Shown piece after piece: positions 12,122-24,574 of a stretch of 64,000 nucleotides of DNA (the first letter of the stretch is position 1; every line of letters begins with the position of its first letter). Position numbers and translations under genes: made by a program. Source of the DNA: Trichaptum fuscoviolaceum (taxonomy: Eukaryota; Basidiomycota; Agaricomycetes; Hymenochaetales; Trichaptaceae); NCBI GenBank assembly GCA_910574455.1, contig CAJSYZ010000002.1:3807671-3871670 (forward strand). Reading direction: 5' to 3'. The notes beneath the pieces were generated by a model. It did not search any database, was not told the DNA's origin, and saw only the letters and a program-made list of their open reading frames with translations.

Positions 12122-15100
12122 TCACTCAAAATCGTCACGTCGTTTCTTCAATCTCTTCAATTGAGCAAGAAGATCCTGTAAATGGGGGAGGGGGGGGGGG
12201 GGGGGGGGGGTGAGTGAGTATTCGCAGCCTATTTCAACAGAGAAAAGTCACCGACCTGAGCTTCGTCAGGATTAAGGGTACCCTTGACTTCATCTTCACG
12301 CACACCCAGCTCAATGCTGTCCAGCACCTCGCCGAAAAGGTCGCGGTAACTGACACCGAAAAAGTGGCTTAGCTTCGCAGCCCTTCGTCGACGTACTTCG
12401 AAAGGTGATGCCTCGACCTTCCCTTCCGTTATTGTATATTGCGAAGCAAGAGAAGTCAGTGATGACTGATGGGGAAGGGATCTTCGCCGCTCAGAATGTG
12501 TAGACAAGCGAGATTCTTTGTCGACGCCGCTCAGCTGTTTCTGACGGCGATCTGCGGTGTACGGCAAGCCCCCATTGATGTACTCGTGTAGTTCTGCAAG
12601 CGACCTTCGGTCATCCTGAGGATAATCACGGGTATCATGAGATCGGGCGTCAGGAGTAGCAAAAGTGACTCACGTTATCAACGATGTTTGTCAATGAAAT
12701 CAAGGAATGTCTGTAATGTAAATATACTTGAGACATTTCTTCCTTGCCTGGGCTGATGTCAATGAAATCAGTCGAGTTTATCAGACCCTTCCTTGACTCC
12801 GCTGTCCCAGGACGACCATCATTACGCCTCGAAGTTTTACTCTTCCGATATGCAGACTTGTTGACATTTCTTCCCACCGGAGAGGTTGGCGCAGAACTGG
12901 ATAATTCCATAGTCCGGCTCGACGGACGTCCGGAATTCACGGGTTGACGGTTGTGGAAGAGCTTCAGAGGAGGTTGTTCGCCAAAGACCTGAGAGAAATC
13001 CAGGGAAAATGATATATGTCAACGATCAAATAACTTTACGGTGATAACTGATCTCCACCTTCTCCATTTTTTGCGCTCTTTTCACAATGAGAGCTTTCTG
13101 CTGTCCATTCAAATCTTCCTTCATGCGCTCAGAATCAGCGAGCCAATGTGTCGGGTCGGATGATGCCAGGCTATTTCGCCGTTTATTACGCGCCCAGAGC
13201 CTCGCAGGACTCGAAGAATCATTGTCAGAATGAACGTCATCATAACCTGCATTTTTCGGCGCAAGGGGTGGAAGAGGAACACCCATCTCGTGAGGACCAA
13301 GAATGAGCTCCGGAGGAATGCGTGAGCCAAGAAATCGGTGTAACTTTGACAAGCGCTCCCGCTTACGCCTTCGTTCGTCCTCCGCCTTATGAGAATCGGT
13401 CAAAGAATCTGTCATAGAGAAAGCAGATGGCGGTCGAGCTAAAGCTGGTGGGCAGGCACGTTCAAATCTACCGATATAGATACAATTCGACATCTCATAC
13501 GTACCTTCTTGCTCCGGGCCAGCCAAGTCCATGAACGAATCGGCGGCTGTAATAATGGCAGGACTGGTAACAGATCTGTCCGCACTTTTTCGTTGGGATG
13601 ATTCCGGAGTCTGAGCAGCTGGACTCTCGAGCGGAGATAATGAACCATCCGAATCACTGTCATCATTAGCCAAAAAGGAGCTGCGAAATGTCATAGGGCT
13701 AAGTGGACTGTCACGAGCTGATTTTACTCGACCCGCCGGCGAGAGCGGGGAAGCATGTCTCTCTCGAATTCCTCTGACTATCTGTGCGACTTGTAGCGCG
13801 TCTGATGTTGACAGCGCACCGCGGGTATGGCTTTTCCTGGTTGGCATCATCGGAATTAAACAATTATTTGGAATTTGCGAGTCTGTCAGCTCGTCCACAC
13901 CACCAATGATGGGAGATGGAGTCCGTCCAAACAACTGAGTCAACTTGCGTGTCTTGCGCACTAGTTCCGCTCGTTCCTGAGGATTTAAGTGATTGGTAGT
14001 CGGTGGAAGAGCATCAGCCGAGCCTTGGCCGACATTATTGAGAGAAGTGAGAAGATTATAAGGAATGAGACTAGCGAGTTTCGGAGACGCTGTTGGAGAA
14101 GGGGGCTGAGATATACGTGGTGTTTTTGAGACAGGCTGCACGGAACGCGAACGGCGAAAAGTAGGTTTAGGTGCCGTGGGCAACGCAGGCTTTCCAGCCC
14201 ACCGTGGACTATCTGCATGTGCCTTCGATGTTCCCACCTCCTTGTCCGAATCATGATGAAGAAGACTGTCCGCGCCAAAATCAATGGGACTGTTGTCCGA
14301 TGATGATATATCCTCACGATCAGCAAATTTAGGTACCAGAAGCGTTTCAAGTGTGGTGGGTATGGGAAACACGATGGCGGGATCGGAGTCACGATCCGTC
14401 GTGGCGGATGTGTGGCGAAAGTACGCCTCCGGCTCGATAGAATCCGGTTCTGCGCTGTGCGGTCTCAAGGACGACGCAAGTTGATCACGAAGCTGATCGT
14501 TTTGTTGCGCGGATGAAGAAGAAAGGTGAGGGACATCCGGTGATAGACTATTGCATGCTGATGAAGGGTATATCGTGCTTGAAATGCTGATGCGTGGTTC
14601 ATATGTAGTGGAAGGAGGATCAAGGCTAGAGAACGTCGTATGCGAGAAGTCGGAATCGCGTGAATCATTATGGGCGTGCGTTAAAAAAGCTCTTCGTGGA
14701 GGAAGAGATGTGGAATAGGGTGGCATGGAAGTGTTTCGCTGCGTAGTCCTCACACGCTCTGACACCTGCTCTCTTCCCCTACTACCGAGTTCTTGACTGT
14801 AGTCGTCTATGCATATAATTTAAGTTTAGTGGGAAGATATCTATCGTGAAGAAGTTGGTGCATACTTTGGACATGAGAGAGGACGCGGTTGCTAGTAACA
14901 GCTTCGGAGAAAGTTGATGAACCATAGTCTTGATTCGGAGTAGATCTACAAGCAGTGAGCCCTTTTCTTGTAGATTCATAGTAAGTAAGACCGACCTCTT
15001 CTTTATACCGGAAGGGCCGGATGTTCCATTCGACTTGTTTGAATTGAGCGCATTCATGACCTCAATCTCCAGAGTCGAGCTATTGTCTAGCGCAAGGTCA

Positions 15101-15651
15101 CCAATAGCGGGTGCGCGCAGAGCGTTTGCGGGTCCAAACGCACTCAGTGATATAAGAGTATCATCGTCGTTCTGCGCCACTATTGACTCCGCTATCTTCT
15201 CCTCCGCTCTCCGAGACTCTGTTGGTGAGTGCCCCACAGGCCCATCGCTGCGCGGTCTGCTCGGCTGTCTTCTCTCGCGAGGCGACGATTTTCTTGGCCC
15301 ACGAGGGGGAGCTGGCAGACCAAATACTGGAATACCCGAGTCTTCAAATGCGTATGGAGGATATTCCATGCTTGAGTCGGCAGAACCTGAGTAACTTGAG
15401 TCCTTGCCACGCTGCTTTTCGTCGTCCTTCAGCAATGCCTCGATGTCTTTGGAGATTAGCAGAGTAGTCCCCAGAGCATAAGAACCAGCACGTTCGGTAT
15501 TTGAAGAGTAGGAAGCGGTTGCGAAGGGGATGTCGGCGTGTGTTTGTGGGAGACCGCCTGCTGGAGCACTAGCGAGTGCGCGGTCGCTATCGTTGTGCTG
15601 GACAGGCTGGACCTCGGCGAGATCATCACGCTGGAAGGCGTTCCACTTCAT
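12122..15651 (-). CDS. Large disordered fungal protein of unknown function (1073 aa)
   Basis: Five exons (15651-14866, 14765-13059, 12988-12674, 12615-12256, 12175-12122) join in frame. Most of the protein is low-complexity Ser/Pro/Arg/Asp. Three short ordered-looking blocks stand out: RKLTQLFGRTPSP, KLHRFLGSRIPPELILG followed by QKALIVKRAQKMEKVFGEQPP, and RRAAKLSHFFGVSYRDLFGEVLDSI. Each has a K-L-x-x-F-(F/L)-G core, so they look like copies of one short helical motif. The C-terminus is a basic helix (LAQLKRLKKRRDDFE). No catalytic domain is visible. It is probably a conserved basidiomycete protein; no function is proposed. The last intron carries the poly-C tract described separately. Translation starts at the ATG 15651; an in-frame GTG lies just upstream. 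Confidence 0.75.
12190..12210. repeat. 21-base poly-G run (poly-C on the coding strand)
   Basis: An uninterrupted run of 21 G, preceded by GGGGGA, lies inside the last intron of the minus-strand gene. On the coding strand it reads as a C tract ending about 14 bases before the acceptor ATTTACAG, so it takes the place of the polypyrimidine tract. Run length may vary between strains or be a sequencing artefact. Confidence 0.9.
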
Positions 15652-17123
15652 CACTGTATATGTAAACTGTAAAGCTGGGCGCGCGTGGGCAGTGTTCTAG
15701 AAGCACTACTAGCTAGGGGCGCGTGCGTGCTATAATTACGGGTGATCTAGCGAGATGAGTTTTTGCGTAAAGTCAAAACACTTAATCGGCAGGGAACGCG
15801 AACCCGTTGAGCACGCTGGTCGCTGTTGCAGGAGACGAGCGCACGCAGTGGTGGGCGACTGTCGACGACGAGGGTGCGTGGTGAGCGACGGCGGGGGCGG
15901 CGAGATGAAAATGTAGACTGGCACGGGCGGTGCAGTGTATTGAAATTATACATCACACAACTCAGGAGTGACGTCCGGAAATGGCATGCTTGTTGATATC
16001 TTTCATCAGGGCCGCAGAGAGCATTATCCAGCTAGCCATCCTACTATTCATTCATGAAGCTATTACGATGAGACTACTGACATGTAATGGTTTTAATAAC
16101 AATCTCGGACCTCCTGGAAATTCATTAATTCAAGTTCCCTCCCGACGGAAGCAAATGTAACGATCTCGAAAACAGAAGACAGCAGCTCGGACGCCGTTTG
16201 GCCACTGGCACGGGCTGTTCTGCAGCAAGCTAGCCACGACGCAAGTCAGTGTCCCTCGGTGATCTCTGCGAGCTCCATCGCATACGCAAAAGATACCCGA
16301 TGATGATGAGGATGGAATTGAAAACAATGCGGCGCTCGGCCCAGCTGCAGAAGGCACGATCATAGGCGACATCTATCTTTGGTTCAAAACTCCCTTGTAC
16401 GCTTCCCGTGCACTGGCAACGAAACAATGATATTGATGGCAACTTGCAATGAGGCTGATGCTTCTGACGCTCACCCGTAGTGCAACCGGCTGATAGACAA
16501 ACAATCCTGCATGTCGTTGAACACCGAGTGCAAAGCCTTAGGTATGAGCAAATAACATATACTTACTGTAGGTCATGATACAAAATCTCACAGATCGTCA
16601 ATACAACACAACAAAGTCTTCAAGTTCCCGGGAGATACTACTAGTACTACTAGTAATATGTAGTCGCGGCCGTATCTTATCAGGACTCCTTCATTGTGAA
16701 ACTAGGCAGAACTGATATAAGCGATGATCCGTCCCTTACTATTCCGTCCACTGTGGCCTTCGACTTTGCTTGCCAGTGCGTACTAGTAGGCTTGAGCGAC
16801 AAACGTGACGGTAAAGTTCTAAGAGCGGTCGGCATAATTTCCTTACTATTTTCCACCGAATTCACGCACGTGACTACTAATCTGGGCGCGTGTCATCATT
16901 CCGGATGGGCTTCACTGCCTTGAACCGCGACAACGTAGCCATTCAAGCCAGACGCGAGACTGGACGCCCGGCCACAACACTCCACTGCTCTACTGTACCC
17001 CTCGTGTACTCGACTTCTTGCATCTTTAGAAGTATTCTCTGCTCTGCATCAGCGCAAGGGCTCCTTCGCTTCCAAGTCTTTTGGTTAGGAGCGCGCTCTC
17101 TGTGATAGAACAGACTTTCTCTT
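15652..17123. other. Intergenic region between divergent genes
   Basis: About 1.5 kb separates the starts of the disordered protein (minus) and the PH-SMP protein (plus), so both promoters lie here. No coding motif was found. Positions 16640-16660 hold a short run of overlapping ACTAGT-like triplets (CTACTAGTACTACTAGT). No TATA box is obvious close to either start. Confidence 0.5.
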
Positions 17124-20100
17124 ATGTCCTTCAAGGCACTCGTTTATGCATACGTATTAGGAGGTCTGACTTTCTTACCGCTTCTAATATGCGCTGCTAT
17201 TGCCTGGACAATCTACACCTCGGTTCCCGTAGGCGACCCAGATCCAGCAAAGCTTGAGCGGAAGAAGCTCTCCAAAGAAGGTGAAAAGCTAGAAGACGAA
17301 AAGGAGTCGACAGGCACCCCGCTCGCCACTAATGCGCAACAAAGACCCCGTAAAGCATGGCTTACTGTTCGCCGTACCTTCGAACAAAAGGAGACAGACG
17401 CATCTTACATGGCTATGATGCGCACCTTCCTTGACTCGCGCTCTAAGGACCCGAAGCGCTCACGGCCAAAGGATATGTGGTACGTCGTCCTCAAGGGAAA
17501 CGTGCTGTATCTGTATGAGGATGAAGCGATGACGGAATGCGAGGCGGCTGTGCAAGTATCCTCGTATGACGTCGTCGTGTATCCTGAGGGTCTAATGGAT
17601 GGTGAGCTCTTCACAAAACGCAACTCCATATGCCTCAGGCCTCGCAGAAGTGAAGAAGGTGACGAGGGCTTGAAGAATGTGACGAGTGAAATGACGCTGA
17701 AGACGGAGAATGTCGACGAGAAAGTGGAGGAGATGGATGCGAGTGAGAAGCAAAAGCGAAAGACGAAGGAGAGATTGGAGGAGGTCGAGAGAATAGCGTC
17801 AGAGGCGAAGGCCGAAGCTTTCGACGTTTCAACACCCTGGTTCATCTTCGTACGGTCGTGCGTGGAGATGGAAGATTGGTATTTGTCTCTTGTGCATGCC
17901 TCAAATTACCACTCAGCTTCTTCGACTCTGGAACCTGTTCTGCCCGTCTTCAGGCCAGAAGACATGCAATTTTTGGTATCCACACTGGACGACCAACCGG
18001 ACATCATCCCCATGCGTTGGCTAAACGCCATCATAGGTCGCATCTTCTTCAGTTTCTACCGGACAGACGTCCTAGAGTCCTTCATCATTGGCAGGCTCAT
18101 GAAGAAGTTGTCGAAAGTGAAGACACCATCTTTCCTACAGAATATCTCTGTGACTGAAGTTTCTGTCGGGAATACGCCACCAACGCTCAGTAAGCCGATG
18201 CTGAAGGAATTAACCAAAGAAGGCGACGCCGCGCTGGAGGTACGGTTAATGTACAAAGGCGAAGTACGAGTCACTGTCGAAGCAACTGCAATCTTCAACC
18301 TCGGCCAGCGGTTCAAGACATACACGGTCAAGCTCGTACTCGCTGTTGTTCTGCGTAAGCTAGACGGCAACTTGCTCATCAAAGTGAAACGCCCTCCGAC
18401 GAATCGAATTTGGTATGCCTTCACGCAGCCGCCGGACATGATTCTCGACGTCGAGCCGGTTGTCAGCGATAGGCAGATCAAGTGGAGTATGATTTTGAGT
18501 ACAATTGAGTCGAGGCTGAAGGAGATTGTAAGCTCTCATATATCCTGTATCTGTATTTTTATAATGAAGTTTGGCTAATTGGGTACTACAATATAGATCA
18601 ACGAGTCAGTAGTGCTGCCTAACATGGACGACATCGCTTTCTTCGAGTCAAAGCCGTACAAGCACCGTGGAGGAATCTGGGGAGACGCCATCCGTAAGGA
18701 ACGTACTGTGTCCGAAATGCTCGATGACTTAGAGGAGCAGAAACCTGCTGTCTCTTTGGACAACGGCATACCAGTAAAATCTGAGTCCATTGACGTGCTC
18801 CCTAGTACTCTTACAAATGCTGCCACCGCAATCAGTGTTGATCCCTCTTCTCCCGAGCAAGATGCTGGTGTCCGGCGTGCAACGACAGTCGCGGCGCTTG
18901 AAATGAATGAGGCTACGAAACAGAAGTCGTGGTTTGGCAGCACACGGAGTACAGATACAAGTTCGTTGGGCGTCTCTGTTCTGGAGGACGTGCAAGAAGG
19001 ATCTTCCTCAGAAGACAGAGGTAGGGGCCTGACTGTGGAGACCTCAGGCCGGCGCGCGACTTCTGTTCCAGCGTCGAAGTCAGCTTCTGGATCGACCTCT
19101 GCGGAAGAGGATAACGAAGCCACTCCTGCCGCAGAGGCACACCAAGATTCTCTTTCGTCGACGTTCTCATCAAGGATACGCTCGTTATCTTCCGGGGCTG
19201 GCATGGGCGTCCCGTCTGAACCTAGCGATACCTTGAGCCAAGGTACCTCTCGAGACTCGATATCTGGGAACAGTCGTGGCTCGGGTAGCAATGTATCGAC
19301 AAACGCGTCTTCCTTCCTCTCTGCTCTCAAATCAAAAACCGATAAGCAGGCTCTGAATAATGCAGCGAAGGAAGCCATGCGTAAATGGAGCGCAAATTGG
19401 AACGGCTTCAAACGCGGACGTATGGCCGGAGGGGAGTCAGGCGGCCAAGAAGACCACGTAGATGGTGCTCCGTCGAGTGCTACGAGCTCGTTGTTCTCCT
19501 TCCCGACGTCGGAAGGACGGGGCTACTCAGACATACGTGCTGCGGTGGCGAGTCGCAGAGACAGGAGGGATCGTGAGTCCACCTCAGAAGAAAGGCCTGA
19601 AGGCGTCTCTAGACCGATCGATATTCCTGCGAGGAGGGATAATGGCGAGGGTACCGTAGATGACTTTGATCACTCTGAGTCATCCGCTTCTGCGAGTAAG
19701 AAGGGGAAGGAATCTGGTACAACCCCCTCGACCCCACCACAAACGGGATCGCCTCGAGGTCCCACACTTCTGCGGGGAGACTTGAATAGGTCTGCACCAT
19801 CGCCTCCGAGGGTCACAACGGAGTCGCATGTGCCCGATAACGCCCACCTAAGCTCACTCACCAATGGCCAACACCAGCAACGGCCAGCACCAGCGTTCGT
19901 TCCTCCCCCATCTCCGCCTCCTCAGGCGCCGCCAATAAAGACCCAGCCCTCTCAAGGTGCTATGATGACCATCCCAGGCATACACGCGAGCCACCGCGGA
20001 GACGTCATGTCTATGGGCTACGTCGCACCAACACTGGCGACACCGCCCCCTACAGAGCACAAGTTGCGAACGCCAGCGATCCCGCCGACGATACAGAACA

Positions 20101-20888
20101 TGTACAGGTTGTTTAAAAGCCCGACGTCAGGCGCTAGTGTTCTGCAGCGCCAGCAACAACAACCGACAACGAACTCGTCTGCGGAAGGGACGATCGAGGG
20201 GCAGAATAGCCCGCGAGGGCCATTTTCTCAGCATACAAATCCGTCGTCTGACATCAACGATGATGTTGCACCGTTGCTCTTGTCTCCAGCTGTTCCAAAT
20301 ATTTTGGAAGACAAGACTTCTACGCCGGCAAAGCCTGCACCTCCTCCGCTCCCTCCTCGGTCCACACCCGTGATTTCATCCTCGTCGTCAGCACCTCAGG
20401 AGTCCGGGCAGTCTCTCAACACGCTCGCGGCTTCTGCGTTGTCAGCATCTGATGCGCTGAAACTGGTTGCAGAACAAGACGAGGCCAAACGTCGTTCACT
20501 CGACGCTGGAGCTGAAGCAAAGATAGCAACAAGAAGCAAGCGTAGTTCATTAGGCGCGAAGCGCATTTCCCTTGCGGAGATACCTCAGGAGCTCATGTCG
20601 CAGTCTATCGAGTCGTCAGTCGACCACCAGGGTGAAGTGTCTGATCAACCGCAAGAGTTGAAAGTCACTGACGGTCCTGAAGACATACCACCGCTTCCCG
20701 ATACTATACAGGGTGAACCACATGCTGCTCCACCTGATGTCTTTAGTGAACATAACGAGACAGTTCCTGCATCTACTTCTGCCAACAGTGATGTTGCGGA
20801 GACGCCGAGTAATGCGCCTCCTGAGCTGCCAAAGCGTCCGCCTCCCCCCTTGCCTCCCCGGAAACATTCTGTTTCTGCCCGCGCATAG
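17124..20888 (+). CDS. NVJ2: ER-anchored PH and SMP domain lipid-transfer protein (Nvj2/TEX2 type)
   Basis: Two exons (17124-18527, 18597-20888) encode 1231 residues. Residues 9-30 or so ([19 protein letters not shown]) are an N-terminal membrane anchor. A PH-like domain spans about 75-260 ([26 protein letters not shown]), interrupted by an acidic/basic helical insert. An SMP domain spans about 275-495 ([61 protein letters not shown]). The remaining 700 residues are disordered and end in two PPPLPPR-type motifs. Known family role: SMP domains dimerise into tubes that move phospholipids or ceramide at ER contact sites (nucleus-vacuole or ER-Golgi for Nvj2). The exon junction falls inside the SMP domain and restores [17 protein letters not shown]. 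Unusual here is the very long C-terminal tail with SH3-ligand motifs. Confidence 0.9.
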
Positions 20889-21224
20889 TTCCCGTTTGTA
20901 ATATTATTCTACTGTCCATATCTTTGCACTATTCACTGTATTAATCGCACATATCGCATACGCTATTGGAATCAGACCTCTGCTCTTGCTCACATCTGTA
21001 CTTCGCGGATAAGGAGGTTTTCATTCTTCGATCGGATTATGAAAACCCGATGGATAAGTTGCGCTCTACAATACAAGGAGTGATCGCTTAACCTTGATCA
21101 AATAATACCATACAAAATGCATTGTGACAAAAAAAAAAGTATGCAAGAGAATGATTGGCGTCGTAAATCCTTAAATAAATTCTATGAAATGTAAGCTTTA
21201 CTGTGAAAAAATAACAGTAAAATA
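20889..21224. other. Convergent 3' intergenic region
   Basis: This gap lies between two stop codons on opposite strands, so only 3' UTRs and polyadenylation signals are expected. A short A tract (10 A) lies near 21130. Nothing else was seen. Confidence 0.5.
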
Positions 21225-22242
21225 CTATGATTCTCGTTTTAATCTCCCTGCGTTTTTATGCCTTTTTGAAGAATCACGAGTGCACTTGTGTGCAGATCCT
21301 AACACAGATCGCCGTCGAACACCTAAGGGTCGAGAAAACAGGCCTCGCCGCTCCTGGTCGTCTAAACCGGGCACGACAGCACACCAGTGGCCATGCCTGT
21401 ACGTCCAGCAGCGGACAGCAGACGTGCGCGAGTACGTGTGGTAGAATGCGGATACGAGCATCGGCGGATGTGCGGTGTTAAGTGCGGTGTGGGTAGGTAC
21501 AGTAAGACGCTGCCCGAAACAAGTGTCCTGGATGGGCACCCAGGCGGACTTTTCAGGTGCTTGATACAGCGCAGGCGTGATGATAATGGCAGGGATGGAC
21601 CCGATATTCGACCGCGGGCGTGACGGTCCCGCCTCGTTGTTGCACTCGGGTACAAGAGATTTTACATATTTTGACTCGCGGTGGTGAGTACTTGTGGCGG
21701 AGGGAAATTGAGGTGTGTCCTCCAGCCGTGGCGTATCAGACCCGAACACATCCAGTGATTCATCGGGCTCTGAAATGACATAAATATCCTCGTCGTCGTC
21801 CTGAACACGCAGCACAATGACTGTGTTAGCTCAACCGGGTAAACGAAGTGACTCGAGGGCACTGGCTGGACGTACCGGATAGGAGAACACCGCCGCAATT
21901 TCTGGATCAGCCTCGTTTAACGTCTGCACGAGCTTCTCAACATCATCTCCCAAAACTGACTCAACATAGTGGTACAGCGGGCTCAGCAGCTTCCCACAGA
22001 CATTCGAGACGGTTTCGAGGGCCACTTCTGGTCCAGGGAGTGATAGATCGGAAAGAGCTTGGACCTCTGGGGGCTAGCAAGGAACGTTAGTGAGACACAA
22101 TCACGGAAGTAGATGTTTGGTCAGTACTTACAAGAAGGTCATTCGACAAGGGGGACTCTCTGCTCTTGTGCTCACTGACATCCGGACCATGCCAGGAGAT
22201 GTCTATGAGATTTGCAGCTCTTTTTGTCAGTCTGGCGAGCAT
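21225..22242 (-). CDS. Hypothetical protein (294 aa)
   Basis: Three exons (22242-22132, 22073-21876, 21800-21225) join in frame from ATG at 22242. The N-terminal third (ALETVSNVCGKLLSPLYHYVESVLGDDVEKLVQTL) looks helical and ordered. An acidic segment (DDDEDIYVISEPDESLDVFG) follows, then a Ser/Pro linker containing IPAIIITPALYQAP. The last 100 residues are Arg/Cys/His-rich and unlike normal coding sequence in this window, so the true 3' end may differ by an unseen intron. No known domain is recognised. The first intron boundary (GTAAGT, CTAG) is a good consensus. Confidence 0.5.
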
Positions 22243-22800
22243 GTCCAGCCGACAATACTCTTAACGCTATCGAGTGGACGACAGGATGGGCAGACGAGCT
22301 AGCGAACGTCGCAAATGTGGGGAAGGAGGCGGGGACGGAGAGAGAACACATGAGAGGGACGGGGTGAGGTCCCTAGTTAAAACATTTAAGCAGCCCGGCT
22401 CGGCTACTCTCTCCCCGGGTTCAAGTTGGGTTATTCTCCATTGGCCAAGCTTACCCCACATGTGAATTCAGGAACTTCCCACGATTAGTAGAAGATAGTA
22501 ATAAGGTTGAAGTAAATTTAAAGAAGCATTAGAAACTGCTACACATCAAACTTGGAGAAAATATACCGCAGGTACAAAGAATGAGCGTCGGTGAAGCAGC
22601 TTGCTCTAACTAATTTCCCCATTCCTGCGCCAGCCACAGTGAATGGCTAGTATGATACAAAGAGTGAAACAAACGCAATCCAGAAAACCCACCACCTCCA
22701 CGAAACACTCTTCCGTCAGCTCGTGTCACAGTCAGCCCTGCAGTTGCACATGCTACGCGCACAAACATATAAAATCCATCCCCAGCGCGCTACCGCCTTT
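22243..22800. other. Intergenic, no gene seen
   Basis: This gap lies between two minus-strand genes and should hold the promoter of the hypothetical protein and the 3' UTR of the R3HCC1-like gene. It has a GC-rich patch (22260-22440) but no open frame with a motif. Confidence 0.45.
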
Positions 22801-23658
22801 TTATTCAGACATGACAAGCCCACTCATCGCCTTCGACAGCATCTGGTCGCCAGCGTGTCCGCCGCTCAGCGTCCTTGGACCTAGTCCAGGATGCCTCATG
22901 CCGAGCGCTGCACCGAGCATCCTCTTCCCCGGGTTGCCAATCCGAGGCGCAGACCCGCCACTCGTCTCCGAGCTTGCAGCTAGAACAGCTGGGTCGTTGA
23001 GGATCGTGTCTTCGGTAAAGGAGGCCGAGGAGGAGATCATCGCGCTCAAGGTCGGCTGTGCCGGCATCGACGGCAGGGTCGGCGAGGGCTCGCGCCCGAA
23101 GGTCGTTACACCGTTTGTGTCTACAGAAACAACTGGATGTTCAGGTATTGAACCGCTGATAGTGCTATTCTTCATATGTCCGTTGCGGACGTTTGAGCTA
23201 GCCATCCGAGAGTGCCCATTCGACGTCGAGATAGAGCCGCGCGAATTGTGTCCTCGCGATGCATTGCTCTGATGACGCGAATTGACATTTTGGATGATAG
23301 CTTGGGCGTCCGGCCCATCGTACGGTTTGATGACTGAGTTAGAATCGTTGCCAAAAATCGAGGGCGGTGGTTGGCAGAGAGCCTGCAGATAAGCGCGCTT
23401 CGCTATGGGATGGGTCCGAATTATCAGCAACCCTTAGCCAATAACCACGAAAGCGTAGCAATGCCTACCGACGCCAGCATCGTTGAAGACGATGAGAAGA
23501 CTAGTATCGTCGATCCACTTGATCCTGAATCCTCCTGAAGCGTTTTCCCATTCGGAAAACGCGGCCTGGATATCCTTCGTCTTCAACTCTTTCGGGAAGC
23601 CCGTCAGACTCAGGATGCGGGTGACAGATGCAGAGAGCGGAGCAAGTTGTGTTGCCAT
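22801..23658 (-). CDS. R3HCC1-like RRM-fold RNA-binding protein
   Basis: Two exons (23658-23469, 23402-22801) encode 263 residues. Residues 10-75 or so (ILSLTGFPKELKTKDIQAAF, GGFRIKWIDDTSLLIVF, VAKRAYLQALC) match the divergent RRM at the C-terminus of animal R3HCC1/R3HCC1L proteins, including the GGF-IKW-DDT core. The splice junction rebuilds VFNDAGVAKRAYL, supporting the model. The rest is a disordered Ser/Asn/Gly/Pro tail ending near LGAALGMRHPGLGPR. No R3H domain is visible, so this is the RRM-only fungal form. RNA binding is inferred from the fold; the target and pathway are not known. Confidence 0.75.
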
Positions 23659-24574
23659 TGTAGTGTTAGATATTACTATTGAGCGGGGACTTAGGGTGAA
23701 ATGCTGCTATTGGAGTGGCTCAAGCGACAACTGGGTTTGTGCGGTTAATGAATACGATAGAGTAGTTCGTCAGAGACGGAGGCTGTTCTGAATCTTAATG
23801 AAAAGTCAGAGGCAAGGACCGTCAGTAGGGTGGTAGCGAGTGGAGGACGTTGATGTACAGGGGGTGGAAATGCGGAGAGCAACTGCAGCGAAGGTGGAGG
23901 AGAAAGGGAGAGAGAGATGCAGAAAGATGATCTGTGCAAAACAACTAGTTGGACCCTTGTATCGTTTAGCCCACGGCAACTGCCTTAGCTCATCTTTACC
24001 TACATATTCTTTCCGTTTTCTCAGCGTTCATCAATAACGTGCCAAATATCATAGACATATCATCAGTATTGTCGTGCTCAAGTCCGTTGCGAGGAATCGA
24101 AATAGGTTTTTTCGAAATGAGGAATGCCCATAATCTACATTGGTTTTTACGTCTAATCCTCATGTTTCTGGTGTCCATATTATAGTAGGGCGCCCAAAGT
24201 ACACGAGTCCACTCAAGAATATGCACTGTTTTTGACGTGTTCGCAGGATCGCGGGACCCGGCTTAGCGGATGAAAAAACATGTAGCACTGGTTCATCACC
24301 TTGACTTGCATGGAGCCTACGACAAACATCTTTCTGTGTGCAAGTTAAAGGTCATATTTCAGACGAACCGAGTCTCGAACATAAACTCCCAATGGAAGAT
24401 AGCAAAAGGTTCCGAGTTTTGGAAGCAGAAAGTAATGTTGCGTGCCTAAAGCTAGATTTAGCTGGCTTCTCATGGTAACCGATAAAATCCGTTAGCGACC
24501 TAAATTTCTTAAACAAAATACTGTTTATGATGGCGTTAGCAAACAAAAACACAGGACAAGTTATACACGAACCA
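23659..24574. other. Intergenic, no gene seen
   Basis: This 0.9 kb gap separates two minus-strand genes and contains the promoter of the R3HCC1-like gene and the 3' UTR of ceramide glucosyltransferase. All frames are short and lack motifs. Confidence 0.5.

Noticed and set aside
16640..16665. ACTAGT-rich short palindromic run
   Set aside because: It is not a perfect inverted repeat and has no flanking duplication or matching partner in the window.
18575..19411. 278-codon open frame on the minus strand
   Set aside because: It lies wholly antisense to the disordered tail of the PH-SMP gene, whose Ser-rich codons create antisense frames. It has no motif.
22411..22450. GGGTTCAAGTTGGG, tRNA B-box-like
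   Set aside because: The expected complementary T-stem, acceptor stem and A box could not be found around it.
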